Source: Achromobacter kerstersii
Lineage (GTDB): Bacteria > Pseudomonadota > Gammaproteobacteria > Burkholderiales > Burkholderiaceae_B
Direction: 5' to 3'
Assembly (NCBI RefSeq): GCF_902859595.1
Contig: NZ_CADIJQ010000002.1
Location: forward strand, 248,001 to 312,000
Length of the DNA stretch: 64,000 bases
How positions within the stretch are numbered: position 1 is the stretch's first letter; every line of letters starts with the position of its first letter. Both the position numbers and the translations under genes were made by a program. The notes beneath the pieces are model-generated. The model saw nothing but the letters and a program-made list of their open reading frames with translations, had not been told where the DNA came from and searched no databases. Below are positions 43,093 to 52,078 of this stretch, one piece after another.

Positions 43093-43764
43093 TTAGCGGC
43101 TGTACGGGTCCGTGGCGCTGACCTGCCCGCGCAGGACGGGCGCGGCGGCGGTGCCGGTCAGGAACAGGCTGTAGTGGTCGCCGGGTTGCAGCGCGGGCAG
43201 CGGTTGCGGGGGCGAGACCGCCGCGCCGCAGCCCGTGGCCAAAGTGGCGCTGACCGGGTTGATGGCGCGGGCGGCGGCGGCGCCGGGTTTGACGTCCTGG
43301 AACAGCACGGGGCCGGACGGGCTCACGCTCAATTGCCCAGCCGCGCAATCGGCCGCCAGGTTGTAGAAGCGCAATTCCGCCTTCAGCGCGTCCTGCGCGC
43401 CGTTGCTGTCATCGATAACGGCGAACGTCAGCGTGCCGCCGTCGCGCTTGGGAATCAGCGTGCTGAAGGTGTCAGGCGCGACTTCCAATGTGGCGGCGGG
43501 CTTGCCATCCACCTGCACGGTGAAGGGCTGATTGCCTTTGACGATGGCGTAGGTGGTGGCGGGCTTGGCCGCGCCAGGTTCCTGCGCCGGGCCGTTGGCG
43601 ATCTGCACGCGCAACGGCGTTGCGTCAGGGTTCACGATGCGCACGAATGACGAGCCGGCAGGCGGCCGGGCGGCATACAACTGCGCGAACGCGCCTTCAG
43701 CGGCTGCGTTGCCGGCAAGTGCAGTCAGCGCAACGGCCACCGCCAGGCGGGAAGGAATGAACAT
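43093..43764 (-). CDS. AlgF-like periplasmic O-acylation protein
   Basis: A 223-residue exported protein with a signal peptide ending AGNAAA and an AlgF-type N-terminus (GAFAQLYAARPPAGSSFVRIVNPDA). In Pseudomonas, AlgF helps hand acetyl groups from the AlgI/AlgJ membrane complex to AlgX during alginate acetylation. It lies between the DltA-like gene (3-base gap) and the acyl-CoA dehydrogenase gene. Its presence beside two AlgX/AlgJ-type genes and an MBOAT gene indicates surface-polysaccharide acylation, although no alginate polymerase is present. Confidence 0.85.
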   Translation of the reverse strand: MFIPSRLAVAVALTALAGNAAAEGAFAQLYAARPPAGSSFVRIVNPDATPLRVQIANGPAQEPGAAKPATTYAIVKGNQPFTVQVDGKPAATLEVAPDTFSTLIPKRDGGTLTFAVIDDSNGAQDALKAELRFYNLAADCAAGQLSVSPSGPVLFQDVKPGAAAARAINPVSATLATGCGAAVSPPQPLPALQPGDHYSLFLTGTAAAPVLRGQVSATDPYSR

Positions 43765-43767
43765 GAT

Positions 43768-45246
43768 TCAAGACTCCGGTTTTTTGCTGAGGCGGGCGTC
43801 CAGGTACAGGCGCGCCAGCTGTTTGCGATCTGCCTTGTCCGTGGTGGTCGTCGGGAAGCGATGGCAGGCGACGAGTTCTGACGGGATCATGTAGGGCGGC
43901 AGACGCCGGCCCAGCACGGCTTTCCACTCGTGCAGGTCTGGCGGCAGCGGCTGCACGCCGTCAGGGCCGGAAGCCGCCGGTTCAACAAAGCCGATCAGCC
44001 GCACAATGGCGCCGTCGGGGCGGCGCAGCGCAACGGTGGCGCCTGCGCGCACGCCGGGCAGTGTGGCGATGGCGGCATCAATTTCGGCGAGTTCGATGCG
44101 ATAGCCGTGCAGCTTGATCTGGTCGTCGATACGGCCACGGAAGGTGACCAGGCCTTGATTATCGATCTCGCCCAAATCCCCGCTGCGATAGCCGCGTTTG
44201 CCATTGCGCGTGAACATGCGGGTGGCGTTCAGGTCGGGGCGGTTCAGGTAGCCGCGCATGACGTGGTCGCCTGCGATGCTGATTTCACCGTTCTCGATGA
44301 ACACGTCGGCATAGGGTTTGGCGTGGCCGATGGGAAACGGATTCGGCGCGGCGGCGCGCAGGGCAGCGTCGATTTCGACCCACGTCGTGGAGCACGTGGC
44401 TTCGGTCGGCCCGTAGGAATTGATGATGCGCACATCCGGAAAACGCTGCCACAATTCTTCCGCCATCGGCGGCGTCAGCGATTCGGCGCCGAAGACGAAG
44501 ACGCGCAAGCCGGGCAGGTGAACGTGATTGAAATCGGGGTTGAACAACTGTTGGCGCACGAACGACGGCGTAGACGCCCAGACGTTGATGCGCGTGTCCG
44601 CTAGATACTTGATGAACGCGTCACGCTCGGCGATGACCTCGCGCGGGCACAGCACGCAGGTGCCGCCAAGCGCTAGCGCCCCGACCCAGTTGAACAGCGA
44701 GAAATCGAAACTGAACAGCATCTGGTCCATGAACGCGGGCGCCGCGCCCAGGTTCAGGCAATCGCGAATCCAGCCGGCAAACAGCGTGATGCTTTCGCGG
44801 CCGATCTGCACGCCTTTTGGATCGCCCGTGCTGCCCGATGTGAACATGACGTAGGCCAGGTCTTTCTCGGCCAGCGGCGCAGGCGCGTCGCTGGCGGGCA
44901 GGAAGATGTCGGCTTGCGCGTCATAGCGCAGCCCGGCGTTGACCAGTTGGCCGATGCGCGCAATGCGCTCGGGCGGGTTGATCACGTCCACCGGCACGAA
45001 CGGCACGCCGATTCGCAAGCATCCCAATATCGCTACCAGAAACGCCGCTTCCTTATGGCCGGATATTGCCAGCGGCGCGGCGTCGTGGCCGCCCGCCAGG
45101 CCAGCATGGCCCGCCGCCAGTATCCAGGCGTTGGTAGCGGCTTTCAATTCGCTCCACGTCATGGCGCCTTGCGCGTCCACCACCGCCACGGCGTCGGCGT
45201 TTGTGGTGATGTCGGTGAAGTCGTAGGTGCTGAAATCGAAACGCAT
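43768..45246 (-). CDS. DltA-like amino-acid adenylating enzyme
   Basis: A 492-residue AMP-forming ligase. The phosphate loop TSGSTGDPKG is at residues 136-145, the A5-type NSYGPTEATC near 277-285, RSGDLG near 355 and the C-terminal Lys in TTDKADRK. It resembles DltA, which loads D-Ala onto the DltC carrier. Asp181 (FSFDFS) is kept at the position that binds the amino group in amino-acid-activating domains. The DltA pocket motif FLFCGE reads FVFGAE here, so the substrate may not be D-alanine. The start at 45246 was chosen by homology; the longer frame overlaps the carrier gene. The carrier is 31 bases upstream. Confidence 0.88.
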   Translation of the reverse strand: MRFDFSTYDFTDITTNADAVAVVDAQGAMTWSELKAATNAWILAAGHAGLAGGHDAAPLAISGHKEAAFLVAILGCLRIGVPFVPVDVINPPERIARIGQLVNAGLRYDAQADIFLPASDAPAPLAEKDLAYVMFTSGSTGDPKGVQIGRESITLFAGWIRDCLNLGAAPAFMDQMLFSFDFSLFNWVGALALGGTCVLCPREVIAERDAFIKYLADTRINVWASTPSFVRQQLFNPDFNHVHLPGLRVFVFGAESLTPPMAEELWQRFPDVRIINSYGPTEATCSTTWVEIDAALRAAAPNPFPIGHAKPYADVFIENGEISIAGDHVMRGYLNRPDLNATRMFTRNGKRGYRSGDLGEIDNQGLVTFRGRIDDQIKLHGYRIELAEIDAAIATLPGVRAGATVALRRPDGAIVRLIGFVEPAASGPDGVQPLPPDLHEWKAVLGRRLPPYMIPSELVACHRFPTTTTDKADRKQLARLYLDARLSKKPES

Positions 45247-45277
45247 CGGCCGTTCTCCTGACTGCGTGTGGGCGCCT

Positions 45278-45517
45278 TCAGGCGCGGCCGTTCTCCGCGA
45301 TGAAGGCGGCAAGCGTGTGCACCGATTCCAGATGCACGTCGATTTCAGTCGGCGGAATCTTGCAGCCGAATTCACGTTCGACGGCCAGCGCCAAGTCGAC
45401 GGCGGCCAGCGAATCCACCAGACCGGAATCGATCAGCAGGGTGTCGGGGTCGACCTTGGTCAGGATGATGCCTTCGATCATGTCGGCAACCTTGGTTTCG
45501 ATGGTCTTGATGTCCAT
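45278..45517 (-). CDS. acyl/peptidyl carrier protein (DltC-like)
   Basis: A 79-residue carrier protein. The phosphopantetheine attachment Ser is in DSGLVDSLAAVDLAL near residue 36. Acidic helices surround it, as in DltC and PCP proteins. It would receive the activated amino acid from the next gene's ligase and pass it to the MBOAT protein encoded just upstream. A 4'-phosphopantetheinyl transferase must act from elsewhere. Confidence 0.9.
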   Translation of the reverse strand: MDIKTIETKVADMIEGIILTKVDPDTLLIDSGLVDSLAAVDLALAVEREFGCKIPPTEIDVHLESVHTLAAFIAENGRA

Positions 45518-45542
45518 TGCATGCTCCGGGACCGCGCGGCGG

Positions 45543-47123
45543 TCAGAATTGGAAATAGAGGAAACGGGTTTCTTTGTGCAGGTTTACCAGGCAAAGAAAC
45601 AGCAGCACCAGCATGGCGACAAGCCACGCTGTGTTGGGGCGCCACCGCATGAACGCGCGCGGCGCTTCCTGCGGCTTGAACAGCGCGGGCGAATAGCGGC
45701 CCAGAATCTGGTGCGCATTGGGCGTGAACCAGGCAATGCCCAGCAGCACAATTGTGTACAGCAATTGCATGTGATGGCCTACGATCACGCGCCACGCGTC
45801 GCGCCAGGCCAGGCCCGCCACATGCGTGGATAGGTCCAGTGATTCCATGCCACGTGCGCCCACCATGCCCTGCATCAGCAGCATCGCGTCGCCCACGCCA
45901 TGCGCGCGGAAAAACGCCTGCGCCACCAGCACGGCCACGAACGTCAGCAGAATGCAGGCTGCGCGTTTGATCACGCCCACCTGGCGCGCCGCGGCCGGCT
46001 TGCGGCCCACCACGAAAATGCGCCACGCGTGGTTCACCGACAGGTACATGGCGTGCAGCAGGCCGAACACAATGAACTGAAAGCCCGCACCGTGCCACAC
46101 GCCGGCCAGCGTCATCGTGAACAGCGTAGGCACCACGATGCTGCTGGCGAATCCGCCGGGGGTGCGGATGCCTGCGGAGCCCACGGGCAGGTTGCGGTCT
46201 GTGCGCCATTTCGACACCGCCATCGCCACCGGGTAGTACAGATATGCCGTGATGTAGCGCGTCAGTGTGATGTGCCAGCGCGCCCAGAAGTCGATGATGC
46301 TGCTGGCTTTGTAGGGCGAATTGAAATTCAGCGGGAAGCGGATGCCAAACATTTTGGCCAGGCCCAGCGCCATGTCCGAATAGCCCGAGAAATCAAAATA
46401 CAACTGCAAGGCGTAGCAGACGCTGGCGCCCCACGAGCCCCAGAACATCAGTTCGCCCGGTGCGGCGAAACCCGCGTCGGCATAGGGCGCGATGCCGTCG
46501 GCCAACAGCACTTTCTTGGCCAGGCCGATGACGAACAGCATCGCGCCCACCGACAGGTTTTCGGCCTTGAAGCGGTAGTTTTCCGGCTGCGCGAACTGCG
46601 GCATCATTTCTTTGTGATGCAGGATCGGGCCGGCGATCAGGTGCGGAAAGAACGTCACGAACAACACATAGCTGAGCAGGCTGCGTTCCTTCACCACGCC
46701 CGCCTTGCAGTCGAGCAGGTAGCCGATCTGCGTGAACGTGAAGAAGGAAATGCCCAGCGGCAGGATGATGTCGTCCATCGTCGTGCTGGTGACGCCCAAG
46801 TCGGTCAGGAAGTTCAGCAGCGTGGCGAAGTACTTGTAGTGGAACAACAGCACCAGGTCGGCGCCCACGCCGAACGCGACGATCATCCCCTGCAATTTCG
46901 GCCGCGCCGTGTTGTGCAGGATCAGCTGGCTGATGAGGTAGTTGAACGCAATGGACCCGGCCAGCAGCACCACGAACTGCGGGTTCCACCAGCCATAGAA
47001 CACCAGGGATGTCAGGCACAGCCACAACGCAGCCAGGCGCACGTTCAGCGGGCCTACCGCGTAGTACACGGCCAGCGTGACGGGCAGGAAGATCAGCAGG
47101 AACAGGTAGGAATTGAATAGCAT
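45543..47123 (-). CDS. MBOAT acyltransferase (AlgI/DltB-like)
   Basis: A 526-residue polytopic membrane O-acyltransferase with about 11 helices. Signature residues are H284 (WARWHITLTRY) and the catalytic-type H344 (AGVWHGAGFQF), with FDFSGYSDMA near 244-251. The family moves acyl or D-alanyl groups across the inner membrane onto glycans or onto partner SGNH proteins. With both a DltC-like carrier and AlgJ/AlgX-type partners in the operon, it links the two known schemes: a carrier donor as in Dlt and periplasmic hand-over as in alginate. Confidence 0.92.
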   Translation of the reverse strand: MLFNSYLFLLIFLPVTLAVYYAVGPLNVRLAALWLCLTSLVFYGWWNPQFVVLLAGSIAFNYLISQLILHNTARPKLQGMIVAFGVGADLVLLFHYKYFATLLNFLTDLGVTSTTMDDIILPLGISFFTFTQIGYLLDCKAGVVKERSLLSYVLFVTFFPHLIAGPILHHKEMMPQFAQPENYRFKAENLSVGAMLFVIGLAKKVLLADGIAPYADAGFAAPGELMFWGSWGASVCYALQLYFDFSGYSDMALGLAKMFGIRFPLNFNSPYKASSIIDFWARWHITLTRYITAYLYYPVAMAVSKWRTDRNLPVGSAGIRTPGGFASSIVVPTLFTMTLAGVWHGAGFQFIVFGLLHAMYLSVNHAWRIFVVGRKPAAARQVGVIKRAACILLTFVAVLVAQAFFRAHGVGDAMLLMQGMVGARGMESLDLSTHVAGLAWRDAWRVIVGHHMQLLYTIVLLGIAWFTPNAHQILGRYSPALFKPQEAPRAFMRWRPNTAWLVAMLVLLFLCLVNLHKETRFLYFQF

Positions 47124-47132
47124 CTTGGTTCG

Positions 47133-48230
47133 CTACGGCAGGCGGGCCAGCACGGCTTTTTCGTCCGCGGTCAGCGGCAGGGACAAGGCGTTTTCCGAGA
47201 ACTCCCAGATCAGCAGCTTCAGGCTCTTGGGCCATCGCTCACGCTGCTGCAAGGCAATCTGCAACGCGCCCGAGAACTGCCCGCCATCCAGGCTCATGTT
47301 CCAGACCTCGCGGCCCAGGCCCATGCCCAGCCTTTCGGCAAACTGGCTGCGGCGGCCGTTCGAGGTGCCCGCCAGCAGCACTTGCACCGGCGGCGCTTCA
47401 TCCAGCAGGCCGCCTGCGCGCACGGGTTCGATCTTTTGTTCCGACACCACTTCCAGCTCGGGACGCCAGCCGGGCCGCGCATGTTCCAGGCCGGCCAGCA
47501 CGATCAAGTCGCCCATGCGTGGCGCGGGCGGGGCGGGAGGGTCGGTCTTGAATGCTTGATTGCCGGGGCCTTGCAGCAGGGGCAAGGCGGCTTCGGCCAC
47601 GCGTGTGGCGGCGGCTTGTGCCCCTTGCGCGTTCAGGTGGACGTCGGTGCGGAAAAAGCGGGGGGCGGGCGCGGCTTGCAGCGCGTCTCGCAAGTCCACG
47701 AAAGGCACGCCTTGCTCGCGCAGCGCGTTCTGCCAGGCGTCCAGCGTCTGGCGCATCGGCAGCGATACCGGCAGGCCGCAGAGCCGGTCGGCTTCGATGC
47801 GCGATTTATCCGGCACCGCCACCACCAGCACCTGCACCTGCTTCTGACGCAGTTCATCCACCCAATGCCGCATCAGCCGCAGGCGTTCATTGAAGACATG
47901 AACGCCTGGCGGCGGACGCAGCCCGTCACGGTAGAACAGCCACTGCGGGCAACCCATGGCGACCTGATCGCCCAAGTCGCCCAGCGCACGATACCGCAAC
48001 GACGCGTTCCACGTGTCGAGCTCCGTCTGCATGGGCATGTGCAGCGCCTTGTTCAAGATGCTGCCCGCTGAACCATCCACCCACGCGGGCGGGGCGACCT
48101 CGGCCGGGCTGATCTGGGCTTTGACGAGGCACCAGGCGCCCCAGCCCATGCCCAGCGCCAGCAACACGGCGACGACGGCCGCGTGCAGCCTATGGCTGGG
48201 CGGGGCAGGCTTGATGTCGGACGGTTCCAC
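47133..48230 (-). CDS. AlgX/AlgJ-like SGNH acyltransferase, membrane-anchored
   Basis: A 365-residue protein with one N-terminal membrane helix (residues 16-35) and an AlgX/AlgJ-type SGNH fold. The catalytic DxH is D196-V-H198 (FRTDVHLN) and the Ser is S290 (LLAGTSNG). It probably faces the periplasm and accepts acyl groups from the MBOAT protein, as AlgJ is thought to do. It overlaps closely with the second SGNH gene (4-base gap) and the MBOAT gene (9-base gap). Confidence 0.85.
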   Translation of the reverse strand: MEPSDIKPAPPSHRLHAAVVAVLLALGMGWGAWCLVKAQISPAEVAPPAWVDGSAGSILNKALHMPMQTELDTWNASLRYRALGDLGDQVAMGCPQWLFYRDGLRPPPGVHVFNERLRLMRHWVDELRQKQVQVLVVAVPDKSRIEADRLCGLPVSLPMRQTLDAWQNALREQGVPFVDLRDALQAAPAPRFFRTDVHLNAQGAQAAATRVAEAALPLLQGPGNQAFKTDPPAPPAPRMGDLIVLAGLEHARPGWRPELEVVSEQKIEPVRAGGLLDEAPPVQVLLAGTSNGRRSQFAERLGMGLGREVWNMSLDGGQFSGALQIALQQRERWPKSLKLLIWEFSENALSLPLTADEKAVLARLP

Positions 48231-48234
48231 GGCG

Positions 48235-49227
48235 TTATTGGGAGGCAGCCTGCCCGACGGCCGCCTTCATGCGGCTGCGCCACGTGTCGGCGCTCATGAT
48301 GGACGCGTTGTCCCACAGCCCCTTGGCGTCAGGCCCTTGCGAATACGTCGGCTCAAACATCTGCCAGACCAGCACCTGCGGCTTGTTCTGCTTGAACGCG
48401 GGCGACTCCAGGTATTCCAGCAGCATGATCCAGTGGCCAACGTTGCCGGGCTTCCAGTTCACGGACACGGGGCGGTCCAGCGCGTTGGACAGCTTTTGCG
48501 GAAAGCCGAAATACGGCTGCACCATGCTGTGGCCCGTCACGTGGACGGGGGCGGGCGCATCGTCCAGCAGACTTTGGTTGTCGGCCTGGCGGCGCACGGT
48601 GAAGGTTTCGCGGCCCGCTTGTTTGCGCTGGTCCGGCGTCAGGAACAGTTCGGCCAGATCGCCATAGCGGCGTTCATTCACGACGCTGCCCAGCGGCATG
48701 CCAGTGCCCGGTTTGCCCGCCAGTGCCTTCACATCTTGCTTGATGCGCTGCGCGAGCGCCTCGGCAGTGGCGTCGGCCGCTGCTTGCGTCCAATGCTGGT
48801 CGGTGCGATAGAACACGTCTTGTCCGCCGTCCTTCACCCGTTTGAGCACGGCTTCGTCGTCAAACGTCGACACGCCCGCCTGCTTGAGCTTGTCTTGAAT
48901 GGTCTGATAGCGCTTCTTCACGTCCGCGCTCAGCGACTTTCCATCGGGCAGCTTGTCTTGATAGAAAAGGGTCTTGTCGGGCAGCACCAGCACTTCCAGC
49001 TGAATGCCCTTGGCCGCCAGCGCATCGCGGGTCTCGCGCACCAGTTGCGTCGCGGCGTCGATGCCGCGCGTATCGACTTGGGTCAGGCTGCCCCAGCCCG
49101 GAAAGAGCCAGTTGTCTTTGCCCTGGATCACGATGGACGAGCCTTCTTGCGCGTGGGCGGCCACGGCCAGCAGCGCGGTGGAAAACCCAAGCGCCATGCG
49201 GCGGGAAAAAGGTAAGGTGATTTTCAT
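48235..49227 (-). CDS. AlgX-like periplasmic SGNH O-acyltransferase
   Basis: A 330-residue exported protein with a signal peptide ending AHA (residue 26), then the AlgX/AlgJ signature VIQGKDNWLFPGWGSL. The catalytic residues fit D143-Q-H145 (FYRTDQHWTQ) and S234 (VTGHSMVQPYFGFP). In alginate synthesis AlgX binds polymer and adds acetyl to it. This gene lies between nfrA-like and the membrane-anchored paralogue. It is a candidate for the final acylation step on the exported glycan. Confidence 0.87.
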   Translation of the reverse strand: MKITLPFSRRMALGFSTALLAVAAHAQEGSSIVIQGKDNWLFPGWGSLTQVDTRGIDAATQLVRETRDALAAKGIQLEVLVLPDKTLFYQDKLPDGKSLSADVKKRYQTIQDKLKQAGVSTFDDEAVLKRVKDGGQDVFYRTDQHWTQAAADATAEALAQRIKQDVKALAGKPGTGMPLGSVVNERRYGDLAELFLTPDQRKQAGRETFTVRRQADNQSLLDDAPAPVHVTGHSMVQPYFGFPQKLSNALDRPVSVNWKPGNVGHWIMLLEYLESPAFKQNKPQVLVWQMFEPTYSQGPDAKGLWDNASIMSADTWRSRMKAAVGQAASQ

Positions 49228-49258
49228 GAAGCTCCTTTCGCTGCGGTTTGGCGTGTCG

Positions 49259-52078
49259 TCAGTACGACAGAGTCAGGTTGATGAACAGGCCCCGGGCCCG
49301 GTCAGCCGCGCCGCCGCCAATGTTGAATCGATACTGCGTGGTCAGGTCCAGATACGACCGGGGCGCGTTGTAGTGGTCTTCGCGGAACCAGTAACGGATG
49401 TTGAAGCCGGGGCCCGCGCCCATGGACCACGATGAGCCGTTGCCCAGCAGGTTGTAGGAATCGGTGCCGTCGATGGCAAGGCCCGAGACGCTGTTCTTAT
49501 TCCAAAGCCAGTCGGCGCCTATTACCCCATACGGAAAAAATACGAGTCGATCGCTGATGGCGTCTACACGATAGCTGCGACCAATGCGCAACTCTCCCGC
49601 ACCGAATGCTTGGTCGCGTTTCAATCTGCCCTTGGATTTCGACTCGTCGTCACCCGTCGTGTTGTTGTGAAGCCAAAGTTTGGCAGGCGCATCAAACCAG
49701 GAATAACCGGCTTGGACGTAGCCTTCCATCGTGAACCAGTTGGGCCGATCGATGCGCAGCGTCGTGCCTTCATACATTCCATAGGTGACGTAGGCCAGCC
49801 AAGCTCCGTTGTCCGCGGTTGTTTGATAATTCGCCGTCTGATTTTTACCGTTTAGCTCGCATCGCAAATCGGCCGGATCTGGGCTGAAGGTGCCGCGCCT
49901 CGTCGCTGAGCCCAGGTTGAACTGACGCTCCAAACCAAATGTCAGTCCCACTTCGGTAGATGGAGTGAATCGCATGCCCAACGCGCCGACTGTCGTGGGT
50001 ATCCCCGCGATGCCCTGGTTGGGCGTTTCGCTAACACTGATCGAGCCTCCCCCTGGGCAAGGATCAGACACCGTCTGGCTCGTCGTCTTGCCGCCCTTGT
50101 CATACAGCGTGTTGGACAAGCGGCCGTACAGCTCGAAGGTCTGCGTGGACGAGTTCAGGAAATCCGACGGGCGCCAGAAAATTTCGGCGGTGCTGAACAC
50201 GGCGTCACCCGGTACGGTGACCGCAGCGCCGCCCAGCCCCGACGACGCGGGCCGCGCGCCGCGATAGCCGGCCGAGAAATAGCCGCCCCATTCGCGCGAC
50301 AAGCCCCCGATGCCGTTGCGCGTGTCAAAGCGCTGCTGCGGCGTCAGTTCCAGTTTTCCGGCATCCGCTTCATCGATGGCTTGCTTCAGTTTTTCGACCG
50401 CGCCGCGCTTGTCGCCGACGCCAGACAACGCATAGCCCTCGTCCAGAATGACCGTAGGCGGAGCCTTGCCGGTGGCGCGGGCCGCTTGAAAATCTTGCAG
50501 CGCCAGCTTGGGCTGCTTCATGCGCTGATGCAGATAGCCGCGTTGCATCAACAGCGTGGGGTCATCGGGTTGCGCCGCCAGCGCGTCGCTCATGCGTTGG
50601 TTGGCTTCGGCCAATTGCTGGCGGTTGCCTGCCGCCAGGGTGGTGGTCAGCAGGCGTTGCAGTTCTTTGTTGGCGGGGTCTTGCTCGACGGCTTTGCGCG
50701 CCTGGGTGATGGCTTCTTGATAGTCCTCGCGCGCGTAGGCCGCATAGGCCAGCGCGGCAGGGCCGCCGCTGCCGGCCGCATCCGACGGCAGCAGCTCGCA
50801 CGAGGTGCCGTAAGGCGTGTCGCGGCAATCTTGCACGGGGGCCGGGTAGTTCGCCAGCGTCAAGGTGGCGGGTACGGCAGGTTTGGAACGCGCGCGCTTG
50901 ATGCGTGAGTCGGCGGCCTCGTCCTTGGCGCCCTTGGCGCCCAAGGGCTGAACCAGTGCGAGTGCGCGCGCGTTCTCGCCCGCCGCCAACGACGCGTCGG
51001 CGGCAATCAGGCGGATGTTGCGCTTCTGGTCGTCGTCCAGCCAATCTTGTTTGAGCGCGGCGTCGAAGTCCTGGTTTGCGAGATCGGTCTTGCCCTGGCG
51101 TTGGCGCAGATAGCCGCGCATGACCAGCGCCACGGTGTTCTCGTCGTCCTGCTTCATGGCGTCGGTGGCGGCGTCTTCGGCGGCGGCCAGCTGGTTGTCC
51201 AGCATCAGCGCCGTCATCAGCAGCAAGCGATGGCTGGCGGTGTCGGGCGCCAACGCTACGGCCTGACGCGCCAGCGGCACGGCATCGCCCGGCCGGTTGG
51301 CGATCAGCGCCTGATAGCCTTCTTCAGCCGGCTTCACCGCCATGCGCCGCTTCATCGTCTGGCGCCGTGCGGTCAGGTCGTTCTTGTTGGGCGCGCCCAG
51401 CGTAATGGCCTTGTCCGCTGCGGCCTCGGCTTCGGCATACAGGTTCTGCGCTTCCAGCGCGTCCAGCCACAGCATGGCCCACGCGCCTTGCTTGGGGTCG
51501 ATGCGGAACGCTTGTTCCGCGCCACGCGCTGCCGCCTGGTAGTCGGCGCGGTTGTAGTCGGCATACGCGCGGGTGGCGATGGGAAAGCCGCGTTGGTAGG
51601 CCGACGAGGTGGCGGCACTACCCGCAGCACTACCCGCAGCACCACCGGCAGCGCGCGCCGCGGGACGCGCGGTGGTTTGCGGGCGCAGGTTGGCGCGCGC
51701 CTGACGCAAGGCGGGCGTGTCCAGCCCATTCTTGATGGCGTCGGCCGCCGCCTGATCCGCTTCTTTCAGCTTGCCTTGTTTTTGCAGCGAGTAAATCAGC
51801 AGCAGGCGCAACCGCTCAACGTCGGGCCGCAACGCGATGGCGGACTCCGCCTGCTGCTGCGCCAGCTCGTATTTGCCTGCGTCGTAGTTCTTGTAGCCCT
51901 CGTCGGCAAACTGCCAGGCAGCGCCTTCCAGCGGCGCTTCCGCTTTGGCCGCGTTGGCGGGCGCGTGGGTTTGTGCTGGGGGTTGCGATGGGGTTTGCGC
52001 TAGCGCGGCCACGGGCGCGGCGGTCCACACGCTAGCCAGCGCGGCAGACAACAGGAGCGTACGGGTCAGCGGAGTCAT
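49259..52078 (-). CDS. NfrA-like outer-membrane exporter, TPR plus C-terminal beta-barrel
   Basis: A 939-residue protein. A signal peptide (MTPLTRTLLLSAALASVWTA) is followed by tetratricopeptide-like repeats (residues about 50-560). The C-terminal third matches the N4 adsorption protein A family, ending TQYRFNIGGGAADRARGLFINLTLSY, with a terminal aromatic as in barrel proteins. In E. coli NfrA is the outer-membrane partner of NfrB and phage N4 receptor, now tied to export of a ManNAc-containing glycan. An in-frame Ala/Gly/Ser repeat lies in the TPR region. It overlaps the nfrB-like gene by four bases. Confidence 0.88.
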   Translation of the reverse strand: MTPLTRTLLLSAALASVWTAAPVAALAQTPSQPPAQTHAPANAAKAEAPLEGAAWQFADEGYKNYDAGKYELAQQQAESAIALRPDVERLRLLLIYSLQKQGKLKEADQAAADAIKNGLDTPALRQARANLRPQTTARPAARAAGGAAGSAAGSAATSSAYQRGFPIATRAYADYNRADYQAAARGAEQAFRIDPKQGAWAMLWLDALEAQNLYAEAEAAADKAITLGAPNKNDLTARRQTMKRRMAVKPAEEGYQALIANRPGDAVPLARQAVALAPDTASHRLLLMTALMLDNQLAAAEDAATDAMKQDDENTVALVMRGYLRQRQGKTDLANQDFDAALKQDWLDDDQKRNIRLIAADASLAAGENARALALVQPLGAKGAKDEAADSRIKRARSKPAVPATLTLANYPAPVQDCRDTPYGTSCELLPSDAAGSGGPAALAYAAYAREDYQEAITQARKAVEQDPANKELQRLLTTTLAAGNRQQLAEANQRMSDALAAQPDDPTLLMQRGYLHQRMKQPKLALQDFQAARATGKAPPTVILDEGYALSGVGDKRGAVEKLKQAIDEADAGKLELTPQQRFDTRNGIGGLSREWGGYFSAGYRGARPASSGLGGAAVTVPGDAVFSTAEIFWRPSDFLNSSTQTFELYGRLSNTLYDKGGKTTSQTVSDPCPGGGSISVSETPNQGIAGIPTTVGALGMRFTPSTEVGLTFGLERQFNLGSATRRGTFSPDPADLRCELNGKNQTANYQTTADNGAWLAYVTYGMYEGTTLRIDRPNWFTMEGYVQAGYSWFDAPAKLWLHNNTTGDDESKSKGRLKRDQAFGAGELRIGRSYRVDAISDRLVFFPYGVIGADWLWNKNSVSGLAIDGTDSYNLLGNGSSWSMGAGPGFNIRYWFREDHYNAPRSYLDLTTQYRFNIGGGAADRARGLFINLTLSY
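51610..51655 (-). repeat. short Ala/Gly/Ser in-frame repeat in nfrA-like gene
   Basis: Three to four degenerate 12-base units (plus strand gcactacccgca) encode AAGS/GGAAGSAAGS in a linker between TPR segments. The peptide is the same as in the expanded loop of the DAO-family gene. Confidence 0.6.

Noticed and set aside
48235-49227. AlgX/AlgF-type genes considered evidence for alginate production
   Set aside because: No Alg8, Alg44, AlgG or AlgE homologue is present; the synthase is NfrB-like, so the acylation proteins serve another polymer.
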